NCBI GenBank assembly: GCA_963741495.1
Contig: CAVUID010000007.1
Location: forward strand, 186,001 to 250,000
Length of the DNA: 64,000 nucleotides
Direction of reading: 5' to 3'
Source: Sulfurimicrobium sp963741495
GTDB lineage: Bacteria > Pseudomonadota > Gammaproteobacteria > Burkholderiales > Sulfuricellaceae
Made by a program: the position numbers and the translations under genes. Positions 55,919 through 63,688 of the stretch are shown piece after piece. The first letter of the stretch is position 1, and each line of letters starts with the position of its first letter. The notes under the pieces are model-generated. The model was not told the DNA's origin. It did no database searches and worked only from the letters and a program-made list of their open reading frames with translations.

Positions 55919-56857
55919 ATGAAAGCGAAATGGTTAATAGCCTGTTTGCTGCTTTCTTCCTCGATCGCAGTCGCGGCCCCGGCAGATAAAAAAACAAGTT
56001 ACAGCAAGGCCGGTAAGGCAAAAGCAGTCAAAGCAGTCAAGGTGAGCAAAAAGATCAGGCCCGCGAAATTACATGCGGCTGCTGAGGATGGTCGTCTGCA
56101 TCTGGGGTCCGCGGTGGCCATGATTGTTGATCAGAAAAGCGGTGAGACGCTTTTTTCGCGCAACGCCGCCAACCAGGCACCGATTGCTTCCATTACCAAG
56201 CTCATGACTGCGATGGTGGTGCTGGATGCGGGCCTTGGCATGGATGAGGCGATCACCATCAGCGAGGCGGATGTGGATTCGCTGCGCAATTCCGGATCTC
56301 GTCTGCGGGTGGGTACGACCCTGACGCGGCAGGAAACCCTGCATCTTGCACTGATGTCTTCGGAAAATCGGGCTGCCGCCGCGCTGGCGCGCACCTACCC
56401 TGGCGGTACGGCGCAGTTTGTCGCTGCCATGAACCGCAAGGCGGTAGAACTGGGTATGCGCCAGACTCATTTCGTCGATTCCACAGGCCTGCATAGTGAA
56501 AACGTGTCTACCGCAGAGGATCTGGTGAAAATGGTCAAGGCCGGTTATCACTACGAGTCGATTCGTCAGATGAGCACTGCCGAGACTTACGACGTGGTAA
56601 ATGACAACGGACGCAGTATTCCGTACAGGAATACCAATGCGCTGGTGAAGAGTCCTTCCTGGGATATCGGCCTCTCCAAAACCGGTTTCATCAATGAGGC
56701 AGGCCGCTGCCTGGTGATGCAGGCGCAGATCGCCAGCCGGCCAGTCATCATCGTGCTGCTGGATTCCGCGGGTAAATTCACCCGAATCGCAGATGCCAAT
56801 CGCATCAAGAAATGGCTGGAGTCCAGCCGCCCCGTCCTTTCTGCTCGTCTGGGTTAA
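55919..56857 (+). CDS. pbpG: D-alanyl-D-alanine endopeptidase (PBP7-like)
   Basis: This periplasmic S11-family serine enzyme cuts peptide cross-links in murein. The 312 residues have a signal peptide (WLIACLLLSSSIAVAA, processed near 20), a lysine-rich low-complexity linker (about 22-52), and the three active-site motifs SITK (near 92), SEN (SSENRAA, near 148) and KTG (SKTGF, near 257). An AAAGGA site precedes the ATG. Confidence 0.93.
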   Translation: MKAKWLIACLLLSSSIAVAAPADKKTSYSKAGKAKAVKAVKVSKKIRPAKLHAAAEDGRLHLGSAVAMIVDQKSGETLFSRNAANQAPIASITKLMTAMVVLDAGLGMDEAITISEADVDSLRNSGSRLRVGTTLTRQETLHLALMSSENRAAAALARTYPGGTAQFVAAMNRKAVELGMRQTHFVDSTGLHSENVSTAEDLVKMVKAGYHYESIRQMSTAETYDVVNDNGRSIPYRNTNALVKSPSWDIGLSKTGFINEAGRCLVMQAQIASRPVIIVLLDSAGKFTRIADANRIKKWLESSRPVLSARLG

Positions 56858-56892
56858 TGCTTTGTTAGCTCAGGGTTTCTGACGCCAGGCTG

Positions 56893-58188
56893 GTGTTGAC
56901 CTTGCCACAGCGGCGCGCAATGCGCCGCTTTCGCTGGATTGCCTTTTCCCTTCTGATTCTGGCGTATGTTCTCGCCTTTTTTCATCGCATGGCGCCAGCG
57001 GCGATCGCTGGCGAACTCCAACTGGCTTTTAATGCCAGCGGCACCGCTCTGGGTGTGCTGGCAGCAAGCTATTTCTATATTTATACCCTGATGCAGGTGC
57101 CTACCGGTGTGCTGGTGGATACGCTGGGCGTGCGCAAAATAGCTACTCTGGGCGGCGTCGTCGCAGGTATTGGATCCATCCTGTTTGCTTATGCAGATAC
57201 GCTTGGCGAGGCGTCATTGGGTCGATTGCTGGTGGGGTTGGGGGTTTCCGTGATGTTTATTTCCATCATGAAACTCAACGCAGTATGGTTTCATGACCGG
57301 CATTTCGGCACGGTCGGCGGGTTGACCATTTTGCTGGGCAATCTCGGTTCAGTTCTGGCTGCTGCACCGCTGGTGTGGGTGCTCAATTTCACTTCCTGGC
57401 GCAGTGTTTTTGCTGTTCTGGGTGTGATTTCCATCCTGCTGGGGGTGCTGACCTGGTTCATGGTGCGTAACCATCCGGGTGAAGCGGGTTTCCCTTCCAT
57501 GCGAGAACTGGATGGCGAACTGCCTCATGCGCCCCACACCGGTCACTGGTATGACGGGCTTGTCAAAGTAGCAAAAAATCGGGCAACCTGGCCCGGTTTC
57601 TGGCCGAATTTTGGCATTGGCGGCACGCTGTTCACCTTCGCCGGGTTGTGGGCCGTGCCTTTTCTGCACGATGTTTACGGCATGTCGCGCGCGCTTGCAG
57701 CGGGGCACACCAGCCTGTTGCTGGCTGGCTTTGCCTGCGGTGCGCTGCTCACGGGGGTTGTTTCGGATCGGATCGGCCGTCGTCGCCCTGTCATGGTGGC
57801 AGGTGTTTTGTTGTACCTGTTGTGCTGGCTGCCTTGGCTGGCCTTGGCGAAGATGCCCTTGGTTGCCAGCCTGGTGGTGTTTTTCGTCATGGGAATTGGC
57901 GCGTCCGGCTTTACGCTGGCATGGGCCGTAACCAAGGAGGTTAATCCCCCTTCCCTGTCCGGCATGGCCACCAGTGTGGTGAATACCGGCAGCTTCCTTG
58001 GTGCCGGGCTGCTGCAGCCGCTGGTCGGCTGGGTCATGGACCTGGGATGGGATGGCACAATGTCCGAAGGCGTTCGTGTCTACACGGGAGAAAATTACCA
58101 GATCGGTTTGTTGCTACTGTTCATCTGTGCACTGAGCGGCCTGGCCGGCGCGCTCAGGTCCAGAGAGACTTTTTGCCGCTACGCCTGA
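56893..58188 (+). CDS. Major facilitator superfamily transporter
   Basis: This is a 12-helix MFS permease of up to 431 residues. The loop 2-3 signature appears as GVLVDTLGVRKI (near 76) and its second-half copy as GVVSDRIGRRRP (near 290). The start could be GTG 56893 or ATG 56920; neither has a strong ribosome site. The substrate cannot be told from sequence; the pattern (YFYIYTLMQVPTGVL) resembles anion:cation or sugar-phosphate-type permeases. It lies 35 bp after pbpG. Confidence 0.85.
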   Translation: MLTLPQRRAMRRFRWIAFSLLILAYVLAFFHRMAPAAIAGELQLAFNASGTALGVLAASYFYIYTLMQVPTGVLVDTLGVRKIATLGGVVAGIGSILFAYADTLGEASLGRLLVGLGVSVMFISIMKLNAVWFHDRHFGTVGGLTILLGNLGSVLAAAPLVWVLNFTSWRSVFAVLGVISILLGVLTWFMVRNHPGEAGFPSMRELDGELPHAPHTGHWYDGLVKVAKNRATWPGFWPNFGIGGTLFTFAGLWAVPFLHDVYGMSRALAAGHTSLLLAGFACGALLTGVVSDRIGRRRPVMVAGVLLYLLCWLPWLALAKMPLVASLVVFFVMGIGASGFTLAWAVTKEVNPPSLSGMATSVVNTGSFLGAGLLQPLVGWVMDLGWDGTMSEGVRVYTGENYQIGLLLLFICALSGLAGALRSRETFCRYA

Positions 58189-58507
58189 CCCAGACATTTG
58201 TGGGAGGGGATTTTTTTGCTGCAATAAAACGCGCCTCGCAGTTTGTGATTTCATGTGCTTGGGCAGTAGAGCGATAACTTGGCTGCACTTGAGACATGAG
58301 GCAGAAGTAACCGCTTACTATGCGCAAACTTTTCCCATGGCTGATGCTTATCAGATTGCGCCAGAATGCCGGCGTGGCCCAGACATTTCAAAGAAATTTG
58401 ACTGTCCGTGGCGCATAATTTAGACTAAGTCCACAGTTGGGAATGAGTCGCAAATGCGATTCCTGACTTTATCTACTAATCACCCTTTAATATGACTGGA
58501 GTCACAA
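58189..58507. other. Intergenic region upstream of the RiPP cluster
   Basis: This 319-bp gap holds no gene that I can support. It contains an 11-bp direct repeat CCCAGACATTT at 58189-58199 and 58378-58388, a sigma-70 promoter at 58398-58426, and a small hairpin in the predicted leader at 58445-58462. There is no clear terminator after the MFS gene apart from a T7 run at about 58211. Confidence 0.7.
58398..58426 (+). promoter_or_regulatory. Promoter of the hvfABC-type cluster
   Basis: TTGACT (58398-58403), a 17-base spacer and TAGACT (58421-58426) form a sigma-70-like promoter. It predicts a leader of about 75 bases before the precursor gene. A seven-bp hairpin GAGTCGC-AAAT-GCGATTC (one G-U) lies at 58445-58462 within the leader. 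Many related clusters use ECF sigma factors or copper regulators; no such site could be defined here. Confidence 0.6.
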
Positions 58508-58777
58508 ATGGCTAAAAATACCGTACTGTCCCTGGCTGTCGGCGCTGCTCTTGCGAGTTCACTGACGGTTGCCCACGCTGCTGAAAACCCTTTTGCCATG
58601 AAAAATATGGAAAAGGGCTACATGCTTGCTGATGCCGGTGACAAAGCCAAGGAAGGCAAATGCGGCGGCGACAAGAAGACAACTGAGGCCAAGTGCGGCG
58701 GTGATATGAAGACCAAGGAAGCCAAGTGTGGCGGTGATAAAAAGGCCGTTGAAGCCAAGTGCGGAGCAGCCAAGTAA
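58508..58777 (+). CDS. hvfA: Bufferin/HvfA-type RiPP precursor with four KCG repeats
   Basis: This 89-residue secreted precursor has a signal peptide (NTVLSLAVGAALASSLTVAHA, cut near residue 24), an NPFAMKNMEKGYMLAD segment typical of HvfA-type leaders, and a core with Cys at 52, 63, 74 and 85. The units KCGGDKKTTEA, KCGGDMKTKEA, KCGGDKKAVEA and KCGAAK give an exact 11-residue period. The first site reads EGKCG, the others EAKCG. In known systems a DUF692 enzyme oxidises these Cys to a copper-binding heterocycle and the product protects against copper. It is followed directly by such an enzyme. Confidence 0.88.
   Translation: MAKNTVLSLAVGAALASSLTVAHAAENPFAMKNMEKGYMLADAGDKAKEGKCGGDKKTTEAKCGGDMKTKEAKCGGDKKAVEAKCGAAK
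58658..58774 (+). repeat. 33-bp tandem repeat in the precursor core
   Basis: Three full 33-bp units start at 58658, 58691 and 58724, with a partial fourth at 58757. They encode the Lys-Cys-Gly-Gly-Asp repeats. Units differ mostly at third codon positions and in the variable TT/TK/AV residues, which suggests expansion by tandem duplication followed by divergence. Confidence 0.85.
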
Positions 58778-58802
58778 GGTTCATCAGGCAGCGCCCCTGT
58801 TC

Positions 58803-59654
58803 ATGAGCGCTTTCAATGTCCATGGCGCGGGGCTGGGCTTGAGGCGGGAGCTGATCCCCGCGCTCAAGGCTGGAGTCCCTGCCGTAATCGATTTTTTCGA
58901 GATTGCGCCGGAGAACTGGATTGACCTGGGTGGCGCCCTGGGCAAGGAGTTCCGCTGGTTCTCCGAGCGTTATCCGCTGGTTTGTCATGGCCTGTCCCTT
59001 TCCCTGGGCGGCCCGTCTGCCCTGGATGAGGTGCTGCTGAAGCGCATCAAGGCCTTCATGCGTCAGCATCGTATCGAGCTTTATACCGAACACCTTTCGT
59101 GGTGCAGCGATGACGGCCATCTTTATGACCTGCTGCCCATCCCCTTTACCGAAGAAGCCGTGAAACATGTTGCAGCGCGTATCCGCCGTGCCCAGGATAT
59201 TCTGGAGCAGCAAATCGCGGTGGAAAATGCGTCCTACTATGTTGCCGCTCCAATCAGCGAAATGAGCGAGGCCGAGTTCATTCGCGCAGTGCTGGAGGAA
59301 GCGGACTGCCTGTTGCATCTGGACGTCAACAATATCTACGTCAACAGTGTCAACTTCGGCTTCAACGCGAGCGAATTTCTGCGTGCCCTGCCTGCAGAGC
59401 GGATAGTCTACATGCACACAGCCGGCCACCATCGAGAGGCAGATGACCTGGCCGTCGACACCCATGGCGCCACCGTAATCGACCCGGTATGGGCGCTGCT
59501 GGATGAGGCGTATCAAGTCCACGGTGTTTTTCCCACTCTGCTGGAGCGCGATTTCAACATCCCGCCGCTCGCTGAACTGGTGCCGGAAGTGGCGCGTATT
59601 GCAGCGTTGCAGCAAAAATGGCAGCCACGAGATCGGGATGTTCATCATGACTGA
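58803..59654 (+). CDS. hvfB: DUF692 multinuclear non-haem iron oxidase (MNIO)
   Basis: This is a TIM-barrel enzyme of the MbnB/TglH/BufB group that modifies precursor cysteines with a di- or tri-iron centre. From the ATG at 58803 it has 283 residues. Likely metal-ligand motifs are HGAGLGLR (near 6), CHGLSLSLG (near 62), EHLSWCSD (near 97), VENASYY (near 140), LDVNNIYVN (near 175), MHTAGHH (near 203) and DTHG (near 219). It starts 25 bp after the precursor and overlaps the next gene by 8 bp, so the three are one operon. Confidence 0.92.
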   Translation: MSAFNVHGAGLGLRRELIPALKAGVPAVIDFFEIAPENWIDLGGALGKEFRWFSERYPLVCHGLSLSLGGPSALDEVLLKRIKAFMRQHRIELYTEHLSWCSDDGHLYDLLPIPFTEEAVKHVAARIRRAQDILEQQIAVENASYYVAAPISEMSEAEFIRAVLEEADCLLHLDVNNIYVNSVNFGFNASEFLRALPAERIVYMHTAGHHREADDLAVDTHGATVIDPVWALLDEAYQVHGVFPTLLERDFNIPPLAELVPEVARIAALQQKWQPRDRDVHHD

Positions 59655-60408
59655 TGCCCTGCCCGCGTTTCAGCGCTATCAGTACGATTTTGCGGCGCAT
59701 ATCCGCAACCCCAAAGCGCACCCTCGCCCGCAAGGCGCGCCGGTAAAGCGCATGAAGGTTTACAGCGAGTTGCTGTACAACAATCTCGAAGGTTTTCTGC
59801 TGGCCTGTTTCCCGGTGCTGCGCAAGGTGCTGGGCAAGCGGCGCTGGGGCTGGCTGGTGCGCGATTTTTTCGCCGACCACCGCTGCCACACCCCGATTTT
59901 TCGTCAGATACCGGAAGAGTTTGTGCGCTATCTCAAGGAAAAGCGCGGTTTGTGCGCTGGCGATCCGGTTTTTCTCGCCGACCTGGCGCATTACGAATGG
60001 GTCGAGCTGGCACTTTCTGTCTCTCCCCTGGAGATAGACTGGAGCGGCGTCGAGCGTGATGGCGACATGCTGGCCGGGCAACCGGTCTTGAATCCGGTGC
60101 TGGCCTTGTTGCACTACCCCTGCCCTGTTCACCGTATCGGGCCAAAATTCAAATCATCTCAGCGCATTGAGGAAACGCACATCCTGGTTTTCCGCGATCT
60201 TGATGATCATGTGCGTTTCATCGAGCTTAACCCGGTCAGTGCGCGCCTGGTGTCGTTGCTGCAGGATCAGGCGATTTCCGGCAAGGACGCCTTGCTGCGC
60301 ATTGCCGGCGAACTGAATCACCCTGATTCCCTGGCCGTGATCACCGCCGGCCATGCCATTCTGGCAAATCTGAAATCAGAACAGGCCATTCTGGGCGTTT
60401 CTCGCTGA
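59647..60408 (+). CDS. hvfC: DUF2063 partner protein (HvfC/BufC-like)
   Basis: This 253-residue protein has the DUF2063 N-terminal domain (ALPAFQRYQYDFAAHIRNP to DFFADHRCHTPIF, about 5-95) and a C-terminal winged-helix-like domain (about 150-250). In related clusters it binds the precursor leader and presents the core to the DUF692 enzyme. The ATG at 59647 overlaps the hvfB stop. No signal peptide is present, so modification should be cytoplasmic before export. Confidence 0.9.
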   Translation: MTDALPAFQRYQYDFAAHIRNPKAHPRPQGAPVKRMKVYSELLYNNLEGFLLACFPVLRKVLGKRRWGWLVRDFFADHRCHTPIFRQIPEEFVRYLKEKRGLCAGDPVFLADLAHYEWVELALSVSPLEIDWSGVERDGDMLAGQPVLNPVLALLHYPCPVHRIGPKFKSSQRIEETHILVFRDLDDHVRFIELNPVSARLVSLLQDQAISGKDALLRIAGELNHPDSLAVITAGHAILANLKSEQAILGVSR

Positions 60409-60501
60409 GCCTCGTGCTTGCTTAATCCTGATTCATGAGGGGAAAATGCTCAATTGAGTCTTTCTCTGAAAAACAAAATCATTTCTGAAAGGGAGAGTTA
60501 C

Positions 60502-62658
60502 GTGACCGCCGAAACAAACCAAAACCAAAGTCCTGCTGCTGGAGCGCATAAATGGCGTTTTTTCAGGGCAGGAGGATTCGATCAGGTGCAACTGGAGACA
60601 GGTGCGGATCTAATGGCGCTCGACCAACTGGACCAGAAACTATGGGTTGCGCTTAGCTGCCCGACGCGTGGCATAGAATTCGATACCCGAACCCTGGATC
60701 TGATCGATACGGATGGAGACGGGCATATTCGCTCCCCGGAAATCATCGCAGCCGCAAAATGGGCTGGCGCGCTGCTTAAAAACCCCGATCTGCTGGTGCA
60801 GGGTAAGGACACACTTCCTCTGGAGGCCATTCGCGACGATACCGAGGATGGCCGCCGCATCCTTGCTTCGGCACAGCATATTCTTGCCAATCTGGGCAAA
60901 CGCGAAGCTTTGGCCATCTCGGTGGAAGATGCCGCGGATACGGTAAGGATTTTTGCGCAGACGCGTTTCAATGGTGATGGCATCATTCCGGTTGACGCAA
61001 GCGATGACCTGGCCGTGCAACAGGTTATTTCCGAGCTGATCGAGTGCCTGGGCGCAGAACTCGACCGCAGCGGCAGAGATGGCCTGTCCGAAGCCAAGGC
61101 GGTGCAGTTTTTCGAGCAGGCGCGTGCATATTCGGACTGGCATGATGTCGCCGCGCAGGATAATGCCATTCTGCCCTTGGGGCCGGAAATGGACGCCGCC
61201 GCCGCGGCTTTTGAAGCGGTACGCGAGAAGATCGGGGACTATTTCACGCGTTGCCACCTGGCCGCCTATGATGGGCGCTCCGCGGCCTTGCTGAATGGCA
61301 GTGAGGCTGATTACCAGGCGATCAGCGGCAAATTGTTATCTGCCGCGAGCGACGATATCGCCGCGTTTCCACTAGCCGAAGTCGGCTCCGCCAAGGCGCT
61401 GCCATTGTTGGCAGGCCTCAATCCAGCCTGGGCGGGAAAAATGGCGAAATTCCGTGCAGTGGTCGTGAAACCAATGCTGGGCGACAAAACCGCCCTGACG
61501 GAAGAAGAGTGGAGCGACATCGAGGGCCGCTTTGCAGCCTATCAGGCATGGCTTGGGGCAAAACAGGATTGGGCGGTGGAAAAAATGGGTCTGGCGCGCA
61601 TACGCGAGATTCTTGCCGGACCGTTCGAGGCAGCCCTGAACGAATTGATTGCCCAGGACAAGGCGCTCGAAGATGAAGCTGCTGCCATTGTTGAAGTGGA
61701 CAAACTGGTGCACCTCTGTCGCGATCTGGGTGCACTGGCCAATAATTTTGTATCCTTCCGCGATTTTTATACCCGCCGCGCCAAGGCCATATTCCAGGCC
61801 GGCACCTTATACCTGGATGGCCGCAGCTGTGAATTGTGCGTGGAGGTCACGGATGCGGCGAAACATGCCGCGCTGGCTACTTTGAGCAAGGTCTGTCTTG
61901 TCTATTGCGACTGCGTGCGCGGGGCGGAAAAAATGCAGATTGCCGCGGCTTTTACCTCGGGCGATTCCGACCAGCTCATGGCTGGCCGCAACGGCGTCTT
62001 TTACGACCGTAAAGGCCGTGACTGGGATGCCACCATCAGTAAGATCATCGAACACCCGATCAGCATTCGCCAGGCATTCTGGTCGCCCTACAAGCGCATC
62101 GGAAAAATGATCGGCGAGCAGATTCAGAAAATGGCCGCTTCCAAAGCTAAAGCAGCGGAGGAGCATGCCGCAGCATCGGTGAGCATGGCCGGTCAGAAAG
62201 TCGAGGGCGGCAAGCCCACCGCCGCGCAGGCTTTTGATGTCGCCAAATTTGCCGGTATTTTTGCGGCCATCGGTTTGGCGGTGGGCGCCATTGGCACCGC
62301 TGTCGCTGCCCTGCTGACCGGCTTCCTCGGCCTGAAAGCATGGCAGATGCCGCTGGCGCTGGTGGGATTGATGCTGATTATTTCCGGCCCGGCAATGGTG
62401 CTCGCCTGGCTGAAATTGCGGCAGCGCAATCTGGGCCCGATCCTTGATGCCAACGGCTGGGCTGTCAATACACGGGCCAGAATAAACATCCCGTTTGGCG
62501 TCTCACTGACAGGTATTGCCAGTCTGCCGGAAGGCGCGGAGCGTTCACTCGTCGACCCATTTGCAGACAAGCGCCGGCCATGGAAAACCTACCTCTTCCT
62601 GATTACGCTGGTTGTTGCGCTGGTGTGGATGTGGTGGCGCGGCGTTTTCACTACCTGA
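60502..62658 (+). CDS. EF-hand membrane protein of unknown function
   Basis: I do not recognise a function. The 718-residue product has an EF-hand-like calcium site DTDGDGHIRSPEI (near residue 75), a second Asp/Asn-rich site (RFNGDGIIPVDASDD, near 155), a long helical middle, a Cys-containing stretch (CELCVE, CLVYCDCV; about 440-475), an Ala/Lys coiled region (about 545-580) and three membrane helices near 595-625, 630-652 and 693-712. Start: GTG at 60502 has a strong AGGGAGAG site; TTG at 60454 would add 16 residues. It follows hvfC by 93 bp, where other clusters carry a DoxX gene. Confidence 0.75.
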   Translation: MTAETNQNQSPAAGAHKWRFFRAGGFDQVQLETGADLMALDQLDQKLWVALSCPTRGIEFDTRTLDLIDTDGDGHIRSPEIIAAAKWAGALLKNPDLLVQGKDTLPLEAIRDDTEDGRRILASAQHILANLGKREALAISVEDAADTVRIFAQTRFNGDGIIPVDASDDLAVQQVISELIECLGAELDRSGRDGLSEAKAVQFFEQARAYSDWHDVAAQDNAILPLGPEMDAAAAAFEAVREKIGDYFTRCHLAAYDGRSAALLNGSEADYQAISGKLLSAASDDIAAFPLAEVGSAKALPLLAGLNPAWAGKMAKFRAVVVKPMLGDKTALTEEEWSDIEGRFAAYQAWLGAKQDWAVEKMGLARIREILAGPFEAALNELIAQDKALEDEAAAIVEVDKLVHLCRDLGALANNFVSFRDFYTRRAKAIFQAGTLYLDGRSCELCVEVTDAAKHAALATLSKVCLVYCDCVRGAEKMQIAAAFTSGDSDQLMAGRNGVFYDRKGRDWDATISKIIEHPISIRQAFWSPYKRIGKMIGEQIQKMAASKAKAAEEHAAASVSMAGQKVEGGKPTAAQAFDVAKFAGIFAAIGLAVGAIGTAVAALLTGFLGLKAWQMPLALVGLMLIISGPAMVLAWLKLRQRNLGPILDANGWAVNTRARINIPFGVSLTGIASLPEGAERSLVDPFADKRRPWKTYLFLITLVVALVWMWWRGVFTT

Positions 62659-62667
62659 GCCTGTGCG

Positions 62668-62697
62668 GCCCGATTTCAGTGTTCTGCTGAAACTGGG
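62668..62697 (+). terminator. Weak hairpin after the EF-hand gene
   Basis: CCCGATTTCAG and CTGAAACTGGG pair at 9 of 11 positions around TGTTCTG. There is no T-tract directly after it, so it is only a possible terminator before the cytochrome promoter. Confidence 0.35.
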
Positions 62698-62706
62698 CCA
62701 AACCCT

Positions 62707-62739
62707 GTTAAGTTCCTCTTAAGAATCGGGCGCTACAGT
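62707..62739 (+). promoter_or_regulatory. QseB/PmrA-like box and promoter of the cytochrome cluster
   Basis: The direct repeat GTTAAG-TTCCT-CTTAAG (62707-62723) matches the CTTAA-N6-type box bound by QseB/PmrA-class OmpR-family regulators. It ends 10 bases before a -10-like TACAGT (62734-62739), so it replaces the -35 region, the standard layout for activation by such regulators. The ATG is 32 bases further on. No QseBC-type pair is in this window. Confidence 0.6.
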
Positions 62740-62770
62740 TCACCTTACGTTGTTTATAAGGAGAACTGTA

Positions 62771-63181
62771 ATGACCCGATTTGCTTTTCTGTTTGCCGGT
62801 CTTTTCGTCTGTAGCGCGGCCCAGGCAGCCCCCCAGGATCTTCTCCAAAGCTATGCCGTTCAGGCAAAGCAGGAAAACCCCCAGTTTCAGGCTTTTTCAG
62901 CCGCCCGCGGCGAACAGCTTTATCACGCCAAGCGTACCCACAGCAGCGGCAAAATGCTGAGCTGCGCCAGCTGCCATACCGACAATCCCAAATCAGCAGG
63001 ACGCCATGAAAAAACCGGAAAAGCCATCCAGCCGCTTGCGCCTATAGCCAACCGCGATCGCTTTGCCGATACCGCCAAGGTGGAAAAATGGTTCAAGCGC
63101 AACTGCCAGGATGTGCTGGAACGCGCCTGCTCAGTTCAGGAAAAAGGCGATTTTGTGACCTACCTGCTTTCGATCAAATAG
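62771..63181 (+). CDS. shp: DUF1924/SHP-type monohaem cytochrome c
   Basis: This is a periplasmic cytochrome of 136 residues with a signal peptide (FAFLFAGLFVCSAAQA, cut near 19), one haem site CASCH (near 70) and the C-terminal pattern WFKRNCQDVLERAC, where SHP proteins have an Asn haem ligand and a disulfide. Family members related to Rhodobacter SHP are high-spin and bind small ligands such as oxygen. An AAGGAGA site precedes the ATG at 62771. It lies 9 bp before the dihaem cytochrome gene. Confidence 0.85.
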   Translation: MTRFAFLFAGLFVCSAAQAAPQDLLQSYAVQAKQENPQFQAFSAARGEQLYHAKRTHSSGKMLSCASCHTDNPKSAGRHEKTGKAIQPLAPIANRDRFADTAKVEKWFKRNCQDVLERACSVQEKGDFVTYLLSIK

Positions 63182-63190
63182 GAGAAAGAG

Positions 63191-63679
63191 ATGAAACGTT
63201 CACTGATTGTATTTACCCTGCTGCTTAGCGGCGCGGCCTGGGCAGATGGCAATGCGAACCTCGCGCCTGCTGTCAGCAACCTTAAATGGAAGACGGAATG
63301 CAGCGATTGCCACATGGCCTACCCCCCTGCCCTGCTGCCGGAGCGTTCGTGGCGCAAGATGATGGCCGGGCTGGGAAGCCACTTCGGCCAGGATGCCAGT
63401 CTGGATACGGCCACGGCAAAAGAGATCACTGATTATCTGGCCAACAATAGCGCGGAGCGGGCTGGAGGCAAACGGGCAAAAAAGGTGCTGGGCGCCCTCG
63501 GCCCCAATGAGGCACCGCAGCGCATCAGCGAAACCGCCTGGTTTGTGCGCGAGCACGACGAGGTGGCGCCGCAAGTCTGGAAGCGCGCCAAAATCGGCAG
63601 CCCGGCCAATTGCAATGCCTGCCATCAGGGCGCCGAGCAGGGCAACTATGCCGAAAATCAAATCCGGATTCCGCGTTAA
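63191..63679 (+). CDS. dhc: Dihaem cytochrome c (DHC family)
   Basis: This 162-residue periplasmic protein has a signal peptide (RSLIVFTLLLSGAAWA, cut near 19) and two haem-binding sites, CSDCH (near 37) and CNACH (near 140). The LPERSWRKMMAGL segment is typical of the DHC family, which donates electrons to SHP. It is between shp and the cytochrome b gene, 9 bp apart on each side. Confidence 0.9.
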   Translation: MKRSLIVFTLLLSGAAWADGNANLAPAVSNLKWKTECSDCHMAYPPALLPERSWRKMMAGLGSHFGQDASLDTATAKEITDYLANNSAERAGGKRAKKVLGALGPNEAPQRISETAWFVREHDEVAPQVWKRAKIGSPANCNACHQGAEQGNYAENQIRIPR

Positions 63680-63688
63680 GGAGGTGAT
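63678..63688 (+). promoter_or_regulatory. Near-perfect Shine-Dalgarno before cytochrome b
   Basis: AAGGAGGTGAT is fully complementary to the anti-Shine-Dalgarno end of 16S rRNA and overlaps the dhc stop codon. It fixes the cytochrome b start at 63689 and suggests strong translation of the membrane subunit. Confidence 0.8.

Noticed and set aside
58189..58388. 11-bp direct repeat CCCAGACATTT as target-site duplication of a mobile element
   Set aside because: The 178 bases between the copies carry no terminal inverted repeats or transposase remnant, so chance cannot be excluded.
58658..58774. 33-bp repeats as a CRISPR array
   Set aside because: There are no spacers; the units are adjacent, coding, and keep the frame of the precursor.
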